Counted from the first letter of the stretch, positions 41,150-53,591 are shown. The stretch is DNA of 64,000 nucleotides from Pyrocephalus nanus (GCA_038380795.1 CM076261.1:33567866-33631865), one strand, 5' to 3'. Notes: a model not told the origin generated them from the letters alone. Numbers and translations are program-made.

Positions 41150-41577
41150 GTTGTGGTTTAGGAATGGTAATCTCCAAATTAATGCTCCCACTAAAAACAC
41201 ATACCATTTGTTCCCCCCTCTACCTCTCCCCTTCCCACTCCTCCTCAGCAGGATGGAGAAAAAAATTTGAGACACAAAAGGTCAAGATCATGGATTGAGA
41301 TAGGAACAATTTATTGGAAACAGCAAAGAGATAAGAAAACAAACAGCAACAATATCATAACAAAAGTGTTCTAAAGGGCGATTCACGAGCAAAATACTCA
41401 CTGTGGAATGAAGCCATGACCCAACTGCAACATGAAGAGAGCCCTGACTACCAGAAGGGATTCCCTTCCCCCACCCTCAGCAATGATGCAAAGTGGTGTA
41501 GAATAACCTTCAGGTCCTAGCCATGCACCCTCCTGGCTAATGCAAAAATTAACTCTGTCCTGGCTGGAACCAGGACA
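41150..41577 (-). mobile_element. Solo LTR (ERVL-like avian family), minus strand
   Basis: Read on the minus strand, this 428-bp block begins TGTCCTGGTTCCAGCCAGGA and ends CCTAAACCACAACA, the TG...CA limits and AAACCACAACA-type end common in avian ERVL-like LTRs. An AATAAA polyadenylation signal lies on the minus strand at 41310-41315. It is the same family as 15941-16375 and is more complete. The flanking 5-mers (ACAAT on the left, ATATC on the right) do not match, so I cannot show a target-site duplication: either one end is misplaced or the flank has changed. No internal retroviral sequence is present. Confidence 0.88.
41310..41315 (-). promoter_or_regulatory. LTR polyadenylation signal AATAAA
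   Basis: Reads CAATAAATTG on the minus strand within the LTR, at the expected place between TATA-like and 3' parts. The related plus-strand LTR has CAGTAAATT at the same point. Confidence 0.65.
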
Positions 41578-43033
41578 ATATCGTTTAAGTCAGCAAAGCC
41601 AGAAACCAAAACAATATCACTTTGCCCATAATGCATGCCCAGTAGTAAGTACTGCATACACGTAACATATACTTTAGGTTAAAATTATATTAACATAACC
41701 TTTTCTCCCAGATATATATTCTTCTATAATCAGTACAGGCACAGCAGTTCTGTGTTGATTACAGAGAAACCCTGAAAAGAAATGAACTTCAAATTATTAG
41801 CTTGCAAGGAATTCATAAGCCTAAAGTTTTTGTCCGGATTACTTTGTGAACAGGTTTTTGTAGCTCAACAGAACAACAGCTAGATATGTTTCACATCTTA
41901 CTATTATGGCAATATGTCCACTTGACATTCTGGGAGAGAGGGAAATTGGAAATCTGAGAACAACTGAGGTGGAGGAAAAAAGTGAATCACCTCCTTTTGG
42001 AATGCTCTTTTAAAATCTACTAAGATTCATAAGTACTTTGATTCTTTCAGAGGGCCTGAACAGTGGTTTTCAGTTTCTTTTCTTAAAGAATGTCAGACCT
42101 TCATTATTTCTTTAATTTTAAGGGAAGTTCAGACAAAACATAAAGGTTTTAAGATATATTTTCCTTTTTTCAGTATGCATCTATGAAACACCGAACCTGC
42201 TAGAGTTTGTCAGATAATTTTTATATTTCTAAGCTCATCAGTGCTAATGAAATTTGTACCAAACTGGTGAATTTACTATAGGTCATTATATGCTATTTGA
42301 AAAAAAGTATTTGAAAATTGTTAACAGAAGAGGAAAGGTGTTGTTTGGTTTTTTTTACATCAATGTCTTTTCTAAATTATTTAAATCCACAATCATTAAC
42401 TACAGTGACTTCTGCTAGCCCTTGCTCTTCTAGCTTTATTTTTATTCTTGTCAAGTATTATTAAACCATTTCGGTTGTTCAATCAATGTTCTGTACTTAA
42501 GCTTAACAATAAGACCTAATTCTGTGTTTTGGCAAAGTTCTACCTTCGTATTCTTGAGGCAGACAAGCACTGTTTCTTGTCCAGGTTCTATGGCACTGTT
42601 TTAAATTGATCTGTCTTCAATATGTCAACATTCTTTACATGACTAATTTTCTGTCAAGTTCTGATATAAAAAATTATTGCAAAAATAATTTCTTTATTTC
42701 TAAATACAAAATTGTACTTAAACCTGGGGGGGGAGGGAGACCCTATGTTTGTCATGTCTTCTTAGAGGTTAGGTAAAGAATCCTAAACCAGTAAATTCGG
42801 AATTCCTTTTTCTTAATTCAGGGTAAATGCAGAGATTATATATGTGAAATAAGTCAAAACTCTATACTGAAAGAAATAACATTAAGAATTCACCATTTAT
42901 TATTTTTTTTCTGTACTTCCTGCCCTGAGATACACCAGTCAGACTGTAGAAAGCACTGGTAACTGATAAGTCTCTCCAAAGCTTCTGATGAAAGCACTTT
43001 GCTACTATTTACAATTTCAAATTTGACAATAAC
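41578..43033. other. Unique sequence, no gene seen
   Basis: AT-rich. A G8 run followed by AGGGAGA at 42726-42740 is the only notable local feature. Confidence 0.5.
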
Positions 43034-43582
43034 TACAGAATCACAGAATATTCTGAATTGGGAAGGACCCACTAGGATCACTGAAGTCTATCCCCTGGCA
43101 CTGCACAGGACAGCCCCAAGAATCACACCATGTGCCTGAGAGCATTGTCCGAGCACGTCTTGAACTCTGTCAGGCTTGGTGCTGTGACCACTTCGCTGTA
43201 GAGCCTGTTCCAGTGCCCAACCACTCTCTGGGTGAAGAACCTTTTCCTAGTATACAACCTAAACCTCCCCGACACAGCTTCATACACCCAGAGTTGCCCC
43301 ATCCCAGGTGCAGAATCCAGCACTTTCCCTCATTGCACTTCATATGGTTGGTGATTGCCCAACCTTCCAATTTATTGAGGTTTCTCTGCAGGGCCTCCTT
43401 GCGTTTGAGGGAGTTAACAGCTCCTCTGAGTTTTATGTCATCTTAATCTTGCTTAGCATCCCTTCCAGTCCTATGCCTAAGTCATTTATAAAGACGTTGA
43501 AGAGCACAGGGCCCAAAATTGAGCCCTGTGGAACCCCACTAGTGACAGGTCACCAGTATGATATTACGCTGTTCACTTATGT
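43034..43582 (-). mobile_element. CR1 LINE 3' part with ORF2 C-terminus, minus strand
   Basis: On the minus strand the sequence first gives a frame with CNEGKCWILHLG (about 43308-43343), the CR1 motif near FN..KCKVLHLG. It continues in another frame with QRVVGHWNRLYSEVV then APSLTEFKTCSDNAL, the conserved C-terminus of CR1 ORF2 (VV.HWN.LP.EVV..PSL..FK...D.AL). It ends at about 43034 with octamer-like ATTCTGTGATTCTGT. The segment between the two motifs is shorter than in the element I remember and the frame changes, so there is an internal deletion or frameshift. The low-coordinate end is the true 3' end. ORF2 encodes the endonuclease and reverse transcriptase; this copy is dead. Confidence 0.93.
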
Positions 43583-44373
43583 GCAACAAACAAGCAACAG
43601 AAAATCTGTCTTGTAATCCATGATCATATCGTGCATGTAATAACATGAAGCATAAATATGAAATCTTTGAGTTTCAGACCTGAAATAAAAATAACTTTTC
43701 CTCACTACCAGAGATTAAACCCCTAGAGAAACAGCTTCCTCTGTATTCCCTACAATGTTTTGCTGATACAGGCCATTGCCTGGAGGAAGTTTTGAACTCA
43801 CAAAAACTTTTGCATATGTTAGCTATCAGCAACCTGTAGATGTACTCCCTATGTTAAAAAAAAAATCACAATAATACAATGATGCTTGCAATCTTACAGT
43901 ACAAATTTGTAACCAAGGCATACCAATGTTATACAAATATTATCTTTAAACTTAAACAACTCAGATTTTAGCAGTAGTGCACAAGAAAAGAAAGAGAATT
44001 GTCACGAGTGAAATCAGCTCCAGGTTTTGGCAATTTACTGCTTAGAGCTCTCCAGCTCAACAGGGTTGAGAATCAGCAGTTCACATCACTGACTACAATT
44101 TGGATGAATGAGCTGCTGTCAGAATCAGTCACCATTTTGTCCAAATCACTATAAAGCTGGAGACTTGAATACATAAAAAATTATCAGATTTTGGATATAA
44201 CGATCTCTGTTCTTCTGTGCAGTCATTCTTGAGTGGGTTGAGTTTTTCTTACTTTGGTATGAAAATGAGCTCTTGATGGCATTGAGAGATGAAGTAATCA
44301 TGAAATAAACTGTCTGGTGTCTTGAGATAGAGCAAATTTGTTCCTCTGCTGTAGGTTTGAGTTTCTTTAATAT
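43583..44373. other. Unique sequence between CR1 and CTTT repeat
   Basis: No gene or repeat that I can support. Confidence 0.5.
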
Positions 44374-44857
<484 letters not shown>

Positions 44858-46859
44858 ATCAGGGAGGGCTCCTGGAGGCAAAATTCGAAGAACAGCTCAC
44901 AGTCTCTAGTTTTGCTCTCTCATGGCACCAACCATGTGGAGATGAAAATCACAAAAGAACTTGAGCATTACAAACTTTCACAGTGGCTTCTAAGCTGAAG
45001 ATTACTTTTACCATAGTTGTGAGTGAGGTACTGCACACCCTGTATAATATTTTGGAGTGGGATACATAAGTGCAACAACTCTAACTGAGGGGCATAGTCA
45101 ATGATAAACCTTATGGAAACTAACATGTCTTAAATCAAATTCTTTCCTATCATGCAGTGCTTTCTCCTGGCCTTAAGGTAAGGTTGGTGTCTTCTTGGGA
45201 GTCAGAGCTTACATCTTGTCCTGAAACTGGCACTTGAAGTTTGGTTGTCTTTTTTTCTAAAGGAAATATGTATTCATTTGTATTGGCGTCACTTGGACTG
45301 TTTTTATTAAACAGTTTTAATATTTAGGCATTTGATTATAATGAACATGTAGCTACTTAGTATCCTCCCCTGACTAAGCATGGAATAAATATGTTTCGTT
45401 GCTACTTCTACAGATAATATAACCTCAAAGAACAGATGAGATCATCTTTTCTTCTTTCTGTTGAAAACACCTTCTAGCCCAGAGACATTTTCTTAGATTT
45501 AGAAAAACAGTCAACATTTCTCACATCAGGGGTTTTTTTAAGTCTTCACATAAAGCTCTCCAGAAGCTAAACATGAAAAATCTCTAAAGAACCTTGTAAA
45601 CCAATATTTCTCATGACAGCTAACTCACGAAGTTATACTATTATGTTTTGTGTGGCTTCTATGTGTAGGGAAACAGCCTCAGATCAGACACCAGTATGAG
45701 TCTAATCAGATAACAAAGTTAAATCTTAAGTGTTCTTGAGTAGTAGAGAAGAGAAAAAAGAAAATAACAGAATCCCCTGCACCGCCATGTGTTGCATCAC
45801 TGCCCGGTAACAGAGCTGTTTTTCCCTATCTCTTGTGAGGGACAAATGAGTAATAGTATGTCATTTCTGGGGGAGGGAGAGGTAAAGACAGAGGCTTATC
45901 ACAGAGAATGACGATGAGGTAGTCTTCTTTCTCCGTGAGAGCAGGAAATATTTAGAACTATTCAGGACATTGCATCTTGGTATGACTTCTAGAATTGGTA
46001 CTATAGCCTCACAAACTTAAGGCTAAATGCCTTAAATTTTAAACAAATCTTAATCATGTATTTTTAACTGTTACTGTATTATTGTAACTGTTTTGCAAAA
46101 AAACATCTTCTTTAATCCTTTCATCTTGCTCAAGCTAATTCATAGTAATCTGATAAACTCTGAGGATGGGTAAATTCATTATGGCAGGCTATACTAGGCA
46201 GTTGCTTGAGTGTCTACTATGTAGAGTACATACGAGTGTACACTAGGCACAGAGCTGTAGACTGCCAGAAAGACTGTACAGCAACTCACCAAGTGCTGCT
46301 GAAGCCTTGTCGTACATGAGCATGAAATTTTTCCCAAATATGAGGTTGCTTTTGTCATTAGTAAGAATCCTGTTGGCTAGCAGAAAGATAAAATGGAAGG
46401 AGACCAAAACTTTGACTCTTCAGAAGCTGCTGGCAGCCCATTGTCCAGATACAGCATACTTAAAATTATTTGAAGTCATCAGCCTGGATAAAATATTCTG
46501 AAAAGGATCATGACTTTGAAGCCTAGTGATTACAACACTTGCGAGAAAGTATTCACATCTCCCTTGACTGTTTAATGTAAAATAACTGAAAATTTATTGG
46601 AGTAAACACCACATCTCAGCTCTCTGGTAAATCTCCTATCACAAGACTAGACAGTGGAGATCACTCATGTCTCTAACCCGCTCAATCCATCAAATCATTA
46701 ATTTTTCTCTATAAAATCAAGTAGCTGCAAGTCTCCTCTCATCACAGGCATTACAGCTTTTGTTTTAATGCATCTTGAATTCCTTTTTGGCATATGCTGT
46801 GATCCAGTTATTGAGAGATGCCTCTACCCAAATTAGGTGCAAATGAGATTATATGCCAA
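44858..46859. other. Unique sequence, no gene seen
   Basis: About 2 kb with no supported exon or repeat. A short GC-richer patch near 45775-45900 is unassigned. Confidence 0.45.
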
Positions 46860-47350
46860 AGTCAATAGTATGGATTTTATTTAACAGTAAAATGTGAGGT
46901 AGAGAGATAGAAATTAATAGAAAAGGGGGGAGGGAGAGAAAGAGTGAGAGAGAGACAGATTAAGAAGAAAAAGAGTCACAACCCCATGGATCCAGTGGCA
47001 TCCTGTGAGTTCTTCTTCACCCTGATCTTTTCAGTGGCAGGGGTCCCCAGGTCACTCAAAACTTCTCACCATTTATACCTTTTAGCAAACAAAGGAATCA
47101 ATCCTCATTGTCTTCATGATTCTCTAGTACTCAGTGTTTTCTTTCTTTGAGTTGGTAGGTGTCTCATATGGTTTCCCCCTGCCAGAGCCAGTTAGAGCTG
47201 ATTTTCAGTAGTTGCCAAGTTTGCTTTCCTTTTCATTATTGGTGCTCCCTCAGCTTGTTTACCTCTTCCTAGTCTGAGATAACAGGACAATAGTGACACC
47301 TTTATGTCACCTCAAGTTCCTGTCAGATGCCTTAACTTACTGTCCAATTC
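46860..47350 (-). mobile_element. Probable LTR, minus strand
   Basis: On the minus strand a candidate polyadenylation signal (complement of TTTATT at 46877-46882) lies near the 3' end. It is preceded by a long purine-rich patch on the plus strand (46921-46975, GGGGGGAGGGAGAG and GAGAGAGAGACAG), then the block CAACCCCATGGATCCAGTGG and CAGGGGTCCCCAGG. This composition and order look like an avian retroviral LTR to me, but I could not set TG...CA ends or find a target duplication. It may continue to about 47680. Treat the limits as approximate. Confidence 0.4.
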
Positions 47351-47376
47351 CAGGAATTCAGGGAGGCATATTCGGC

Positions 47377-47397
47377 GGGGGAGGGGGGGGGGGGAGG
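47377..47397 (+). repeat. G-rich run
   Basis: G5-A-G12-A-GG, followed by TGATGGGGTGAGTCAGTGGG. A strong candidate to form a G-quadruplex, and a likely sequencing trouble spot. Confidence 0.9.
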
Positions 47398-50300
47398 TGA
47401 TGGGGTGAGTCAGTGGGTGGTTTGGTGGCCACAGATGAGTAGTTGCTTCTTTATACAGATTACTATAGTGGGCAAGGTCCTTTGGTGATCTTAACAGTGT
47501 TTGAGGCAATTGTGATCTCTAAGTCTCTTACAATATAGCACAAACCTATTTTGTGGAGAATTATTAATCTGTGACAGCCTGAATTCTGGAGTCTAGCACA
47601 TTTCACAGGAAATTTGGAGCTGGGATTGAGGGGGGAAGACTGAGCTCTTGGAGCTGAAGTATGAAATAAGGTCAACATTTAAGTGCACACAGTCTATGGG
47701 AGTCTCCAGAGTTGATTTAATTGGAGTCATAGTTGTGAATATGATAAATGGGTGTTCCTAAGGTACCTGGTTCTAGAGAAAAGAGTACTAGGCTGGACTT
47801 GAAGTCTAAGGATTTTCTTAATGCTATCATTCCTTGGTCCTCAACCCCACAACCTCTTCTTACAGTGAGAATGTGCAAAAATTCCTAGGTTTGATGCTCT
47901 TTTAATCCTGGTAAAATCACTAACAAAATTTCATTGAGTTACATAACATAGGGTGGATACAAAGGGAGTGTGTTCTTGCAGGCACACTACATAGTTCATC
48001 TGCACTGGTGCTCAGCATTGCCCCATGACTGGTGTATATCCTACTGAGTCACCACTAGGTTATTGAGGGGCCAATTAAAGGTGCCTAACATTACCTTTTT
48101 CATTCTTATTCTTTTTATGATTATTTTATCTATCACCATTGCAATTATTATTATTTTGTATTAGCTCTTAATACTTATTCAAGAAATCACTGGTATAACC
48201 CAGAAAGAAAATTATAGTATTTGAATTGCATAAAGGCCTAGGTTTCATGGCTTAGTACACAACTGACTGATAAAAAAATGAATATGTATACATGCTTAGC
48301 TTCTACCTGGACTAAGGGAAAAATCTTTTCTTTTGACAACTGGTGTCAGTGTTAGTTTGCACAAAGCATTTTGGCCTCCAGCAGCCAGAATGTTGTTTTC
48401 CTCTCATGCCAGACCCTTGTGATTACAACAGTGTGCAACTGTCACTGTGAGAAACACAGAGAACAGAGAGTCACACTTGTCTTCTGAGTGCCAAGTTGGC
48501 AACTAACTTTCTTTGGCTCACGAGCATGGTCCTGACAGCATGTGAGAGGCAGCTCTGAGCTGAGATGGCACCTGCAGTGCACAGAGAGCCAACTGCTATT
48601 CAGAAATGAACAAAGGTGTGCTCCATAATTTTAAATATACTTTGGCTAAGTGGAGGTGTTTTTTCTCCATTAAGATCTCACAGAAAAGATGCCTACTTTA
48701 ATGCCTACTGCTAATAATAATCTTTTGGCATAGGTTATAGGAAGCTCAAAAAACATTTACTAAATTTGGTGATGACAAAAAAATCAAACAAGCAGTTTTT
48801 GATGTCCATGAAAATGAAGAAAAAAACAGGAAACTGAGGGAGATGAACTTAACCAAATTCAGAGTTATTAGGAGAAAAGATTTGATCTGAGAGGCAGCAC
48901 ATCTTACTATCTTTCTTTTCTTTCTGGCACACTCACTTTCCCTGGGAATATTATTTTTTAAAAGTAATTGTCACTCATACCACATCCTCTTATAATGATG
49001 GCCGACTACAAACACAAATATTTCACAAATTGCAAAGTTATTGGTTCCCTTTGTAACCAGTCTTACTAACAGATAGAAAATAAAAGAATAAACAGAAAGA
49101 TTAATAATTTTTTGGATTAAATAATACATTATCTTCCATAATAGTTATACATCTTTTCCCCCTACAGTTACAAAATATCTTTCTGTAAGTCACATCTTGG
49201 ATTTTTGCTGAATTAAAATCTTTTGTCTATATGCTTTGGGTTCCCAAAGTCCAGATTAATTACAAAAATGAGGTTCCTGTCCCATAGAGCACTTAATTGT
49301 CTCTTTTAAACAGAATTAATCTTGTCTAAGAAGTATTAAAAATCAAGGATTATAACAAGATGAAACAAACTAAGTTCATGACATACCTATATCTTGACTA
49401 AACCCATTAAGTATTGTCCATCTCACTGTACTGCCTAAATAGGTGTCTGTCACTTGCACTCCTAAATTTAAATTTCTAACACAAAGAGTCAAATAATGGG
49501 AAATATATTTGCATTTTTTTTGGCATAGGTGCCAAAAACTAATACAATTCCAACTCAGATTTGGAGCTCTTAAGAACTAACCTTGTTTTACCTTGTCTCA
49601 CTAACAGCAGAAGTGACTTATTTCAGACATGGTTTTATTACATCTTGAACACTCCTGTGACTGCAGGATCCCTTACAGTCCTCTGTGTCTGACATCATTA
49701 CCATGTCACTTATTCCTTCTCTCATCTTTTTCTCAAAGAAAAAATTACTAATAAAGTAATTTCTATCCTTTGGTAAGTTTTGGATGATCTTCTTCTATCT
49801 CTAGGAGTAAAACATGTTTCTCTGATCCGAAGACAGTGGGTAAAATAGGCTTAGAATATGAAATAGCTTTGTAGTGATCACCACAGCTTTGGTGGAAACT
49901 GTTAAGACTGCTATCTCTTAAAGATTTTTTCTTTTTTTCTCTTTGGATGATATTTTAAAGAAATACTCTAACTGCTTGCCTTAAACCAAGTTTTGACTAA
50001 TACAGTGCAATGCTGCAGCAATCATTTTGATAGCAAGCAAAGCAGTTAAAGATTTCATTAATTCTAAACTTTTGACACTCCTATTTCACACAAAAGACCC
50101 TTTTAGTAAACAGTACTGTCTAAGAATTCTCCACAAGCTCACAAGTTCATATTTTAAAAGACTATGTGATTCTTTTCATACATGTTTTTATAAACTATAA
50201 ACAAAAAAAGGTTTCAAATAAATCACTTTATTAATTGGTTACACTTACTGGATGATTTCATATCCTCAGTGTAATGTTAATATTTTCATCAACTAGAACC

Positions 50301-51894
50301 ACTGGAATTTCATGTTTGAATCAACTTTGCTATTAAGGCAGGTCATTATAAATACAAAGAGAAATGGTTCCTCTTGAGTAAGTGTACAACAGGAGGATTA
50401 TATGTAGAAAGTAAAAGGAGGTAAGTTATTAAGAGCTAAAAATAAGTGATCCTGATTAAATTGTGTGTTCTGAAATGAAGAATTTACTTATTAAGATCAT
50501 ATCCACACTTTCACCCCTAGTTAGAAGGATGATGTAGCATTTAAATATTAGTTTGTTTTAAACTAATTTTTTAAAACTATATTATCTCCTTTCTTTTTCT
50601 CATTTATTGACTACTCTCATTTTACTCTGTTTAGAAAGTCATATGTAATAGTCATTATGTCAAAGATTTGGCTAGTTTCCCCTTTTTTTCATGGCATATG
50701 GTGAACAATATTGTCTGAGACAATACATCCATTTCGAGCTTTACTAACAATACCTCCTGGCTAATGTGGACACAGATTCACATTCCCAATTAATCAGAAT
50801 ATCTACATTCCTTTCAAAATTAATGAATTTTCCTACACTGATCACTCATTGTTGCCAGGATTGTTCTACTATACAGTCACATGTTTCTTCAAAGATCTGA
50901 CAGACATAGCCCACCCTCTATTTGATAAGAGATGGATAGAAGAAAAAATATATAGTAATCATCTCCCAGAACAGCACCAACTCTACGTCTGCATTGCTGT
51001 TTTATTTACAAAGCCATTGGGAAGCACCTTTCACCTTAAGAGTCTAGAACTGAATATGTGAAAGGTACTTTTAAACATCTGTATATACACGTGTCCAATG
51101 TCTGTTAAATGTTGATTACAACAGTTTGATTAGACCTATTGTTAATCCTAAAGTTGAGATATCTTCATGAGTGTTCATCTTCACTATTTTTAGTCTATAT
51201 TTCTTCTTCCTGCAATTTGGAACCACCAGGCCTGGTAGTTGCTCATTTTATTTTGTCTCTTCTATGGCTCTTTACCTCTAAATTTTGAGAAAAGAAAAAA
51301 GACTCAAACCCCAGAGCCAGCAAACAGATTGACAGGCACTGCAGTTGTTGTCAGCCATTTTCCAACGGCACGGCATTGTTAGACTCGGGCCAGCTGAAGT
51401 GGTTGTCCCTTACCATCACTCATTTCTCGACCTCTCCATTTTTTTCTAGTCTTTTCTTTTGTCAAAGACTGGTGGATGACTGCAGCTCTGTGATCTTCTC
51501 ACACTATGCTTTTGTAAAATAAGTTGACTTGTTCACTCTTCCGCTACTTCTTTCTCCTTTTGTTATGTAGCCTGCAGATTTTTGTCTTGTATCTTTTCCT
51601 TTTTCTATTTTTTTTTTGGATTCTAATTTTATGTCTTTGTTTGGTTTTGTTTTTTTTTTTTATTTCTTCATTTCCTTTCTATAGCAGATGTGAGAAGCAG
51701 GTAACCTTTGTTTTTACAGCAGGTCCTCAAGATACAGGTAAATAAAAAGTTAAAAAAAATGGGTGGAAAAGCGGACAAACAACCAAACTACCCTTATTTT
51801 TCCTCCAAAAAAGCCCTCCCCTACATCACCCACATCCCAAAGACTTGTCTTGCATACCCTGCATAATGCACCCCTTATGTGGAAGGGAGGTTGA
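47398..51894. other. Unique sequence, no gene seen
   Basis: About 4.5 kb without a supported gene. Includes a T-rich tract at about 51540-51684. A weak resemblance to CR1 near 48740-48800 is listed under rejected items. Confidence 0.45.
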
Positions 51895-52188
51895 ACAATG
51901 AAAATGCAAAATCATTGTTGAGTGTTGTGGGTAACTTGGTGACAGCAGACACAGGTATCAGGTATCTTCTTTGCATCTTCACCAACAAAGTTTCTCAGGC
52001 CTGTGAGCTTAAGAGGCTGGGTTCAGGGAGGATAAGAACTACCAGTATAGCAAGTGAGGATCAAGCCAGGGATTAACTGCAAGGATTTGACTCCCACAAG
52101 TCCTTGGGACCTTGACAGACTTCATCCAAGGTGTTGACATGATGCAGTTTTGAAAAAGGGAAGGGAGTAGACCATCATCAGGGGTTCT
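51895..52188 (+). mobile_element. CR1 LINE ORF2 fragment, part 1 (upstream of nested LTR)
   Basis: Begins around a GGTAACTTGGTGACAGCAGA stretch and continues TTCTTTGCATCTTCACCAAC (the FFAS.FTNK region of CR1 ORF2), then GTGAGGATCAAGCCAGGGAT and ACAAGTCCTTGGGACC, which fit the linker leading into the reverse transcriptase. Interrupted at 52189 by an LTR, after which the same element goes on from 52645. Frames are broken, so it makes no protein. The last ~40 bases before the LTR do not clearly match CR1. Confidence 0.85.
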
Positions 52189-52638
52189 TGTGGCTAGCTT
52201 GTAGATGTTAGTAGAAGCTAGCGGCTAGCTACTGCATACGCACTCTTGCTCACTCACACAGCTCAAAAGAGAGGCAAGGGGACAAGATAGGTGCGGTGCA
52301 AGCAGCAGCCAAGGCTGATCCGTTTATTAAAACTAAATGGAGGGATTTTAAGGGGTTTGGGGTGGAAAGGACTGGAAGGGAGGTGGAGCATGCAAATCCA
52401 CTCACAATGATAGGTAGGGAATATATGCATATGTATGAAGGGATAGGACAGTAACGGGGCAGAACAAGGATTGGTCGAGCTGCTGTGGTGCCATGAACCG
52501 TTCAATCCCAGCTGACACTGGCTCCTTGGCTCGTAGTCCATGGCAACCACTTGCAACATGGTGACAGTTGAAGCTTCAGCTCGATGATGATTTTCAGCCT
52601 AGAAATCACTTACAATACAAAACTGTTTAACCACCACA
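52189..52638 (-). mobile_element. Solo LTR nested in CR1, minus strand
   Basis: A 450-bp block that starts TGTGGCTAGC and ends AACCACCACA, giving TGTGG/CCACA terminal inverted repeats and TG...CA limits. On the minus strand it has a TTTTAATAAAC polyadenylation-signal region (complement of 52321-52331) and a TTAAAA TATA-like patch upstream. A GCTAGC-type motif recurs three times near 52193-52230. The length and structure fit an ERVK-like LTR. The adjoining 6-mers (GGTTCT and ATGATG) do not match, so no target duplication is visible. It splits CR1 and is therefore younger than that CR1 insertion. The long antisense frame at 52263-52559 is not a gene. Confidence 0.8.
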
Positions 52639-52644
52639 ATGATG

Positions 52645-53385
52645 TTGTTTATGAGATAAAAATTACCAAACCCATCTCCAACATTGACAGAGATGCCTCA
52701 CATCCTTCCAAAGCTGTTTTCTATTGTGTTTGAAAGGTTGTGGAGTTCAGGAGAGGGCACCAGCAACTGGAGGAAGGTAAATGTCAATCAACCCATGGAG
52801 TTACAGCCTGGTTGCCTGACTTCAGTGCTGGAGCAAGTCCTCATGGAGTTAATTTCTGGGCACAGGTAGGGGAAGATGACTGTAAACAGACACCTTGAAT
52901 TTACTGAATGGTAAATTGTGCCTGACCAACCTGATTACCTTCTGACATCAAATGATAAAATTTTTGGCTCACAGGAAATGGTTACCATCTTTTATTTGGG
53001 CTTCAGCAAAGGTTTTAACGTTATCTGTCACTGTATCCAGGTTAGGATGATATGGAGAAGCAAAAAAAAAAGGGTGGATGATAGAGGGGTGTACTTAGTT
53101 GTATTCTAACTGGAGCCTTGTGTCAAGTGGAGTTCCACATAAGTCTGGTCTTGTTTAACATTATTTTTCAGTAGACCAAAAGAGGTCATGGAGAGCAGTC
53201 TTTTTTAGTTTGCAGATGACTCCAAACTACAGAGGGTTGACCAGGTAGTACTCTCAAGGACAATGCAGATAGCCAGAGGAACTTACACGGGCTGGAGAAA
53301 TGGGCCAGCAGGAACATTATGGGGTTCACCAGGAACAAGGCCAAGTGTACCCCCTGAGCAGGAGGAACCAGTGCAAGCTGTACAA
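52645..53385 (+). mobile_element. CR1 LINE ORF2 fragment, part 2 (reverse transcriptase)
   Basis: Resumes CR1 after the nested LTR. Landmarks in order: TTTGAAAGGTTGTGGAGTTC (start of the RT domain region), AACTGGAGGAAGGTAAATGT, CACCTTGAATTTACTG, CTGACCAACCTGATTACCTT, then the catalytic reverse-transcriptase box reading FADD at 53209-53220 followed by SKL. A different frame next reads LHGLEKWASRN then IMGFTRNKAKC (about 53283-53354), matching the CR1 segment LEKWA..N.M.FN..KC. The frame change between these two motifs, and others upstream, show the copy is dead. No CR1 3' octamers follow; it stops near 53385. Confidence 0.9.
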
Positions 53386-53511
53386 AACCAGTGTCTTTTT
53401 ATTACACGGTGTCTGCTGTAAGAGAAGGCTCTGATTTCTGATAGGACTAACATACCGAGCATTTGCATATCACTAAATAAGAGGCAGTCACACAAACAGA
53501 AGATTATTTTT

Positions 53512-53591
53512 TAAATATATATATATAAATATATATAATATGCATATATATAATATATATTATATATAATATATTACATATATTATATGTA
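53512..53591. repeat. AT-rich palindromic repeat
   Basis: Eighty bases of almost pure TA/ATA units with self-complementary stretches. Such AT-palindromes can extrude as hairpins and are unstable. It lies about 130 bp after the end of a CR1 fragment. Confidence 0.9.

Noticed and set aside
48740..48900. Possible CR1 RT remnant (AAATTTGGTGATGACAAAA resembles the F.DD region)
   Set aside because: Similarity is limited to a few bases in A-rich sequence and nothing on either side supports CR1.
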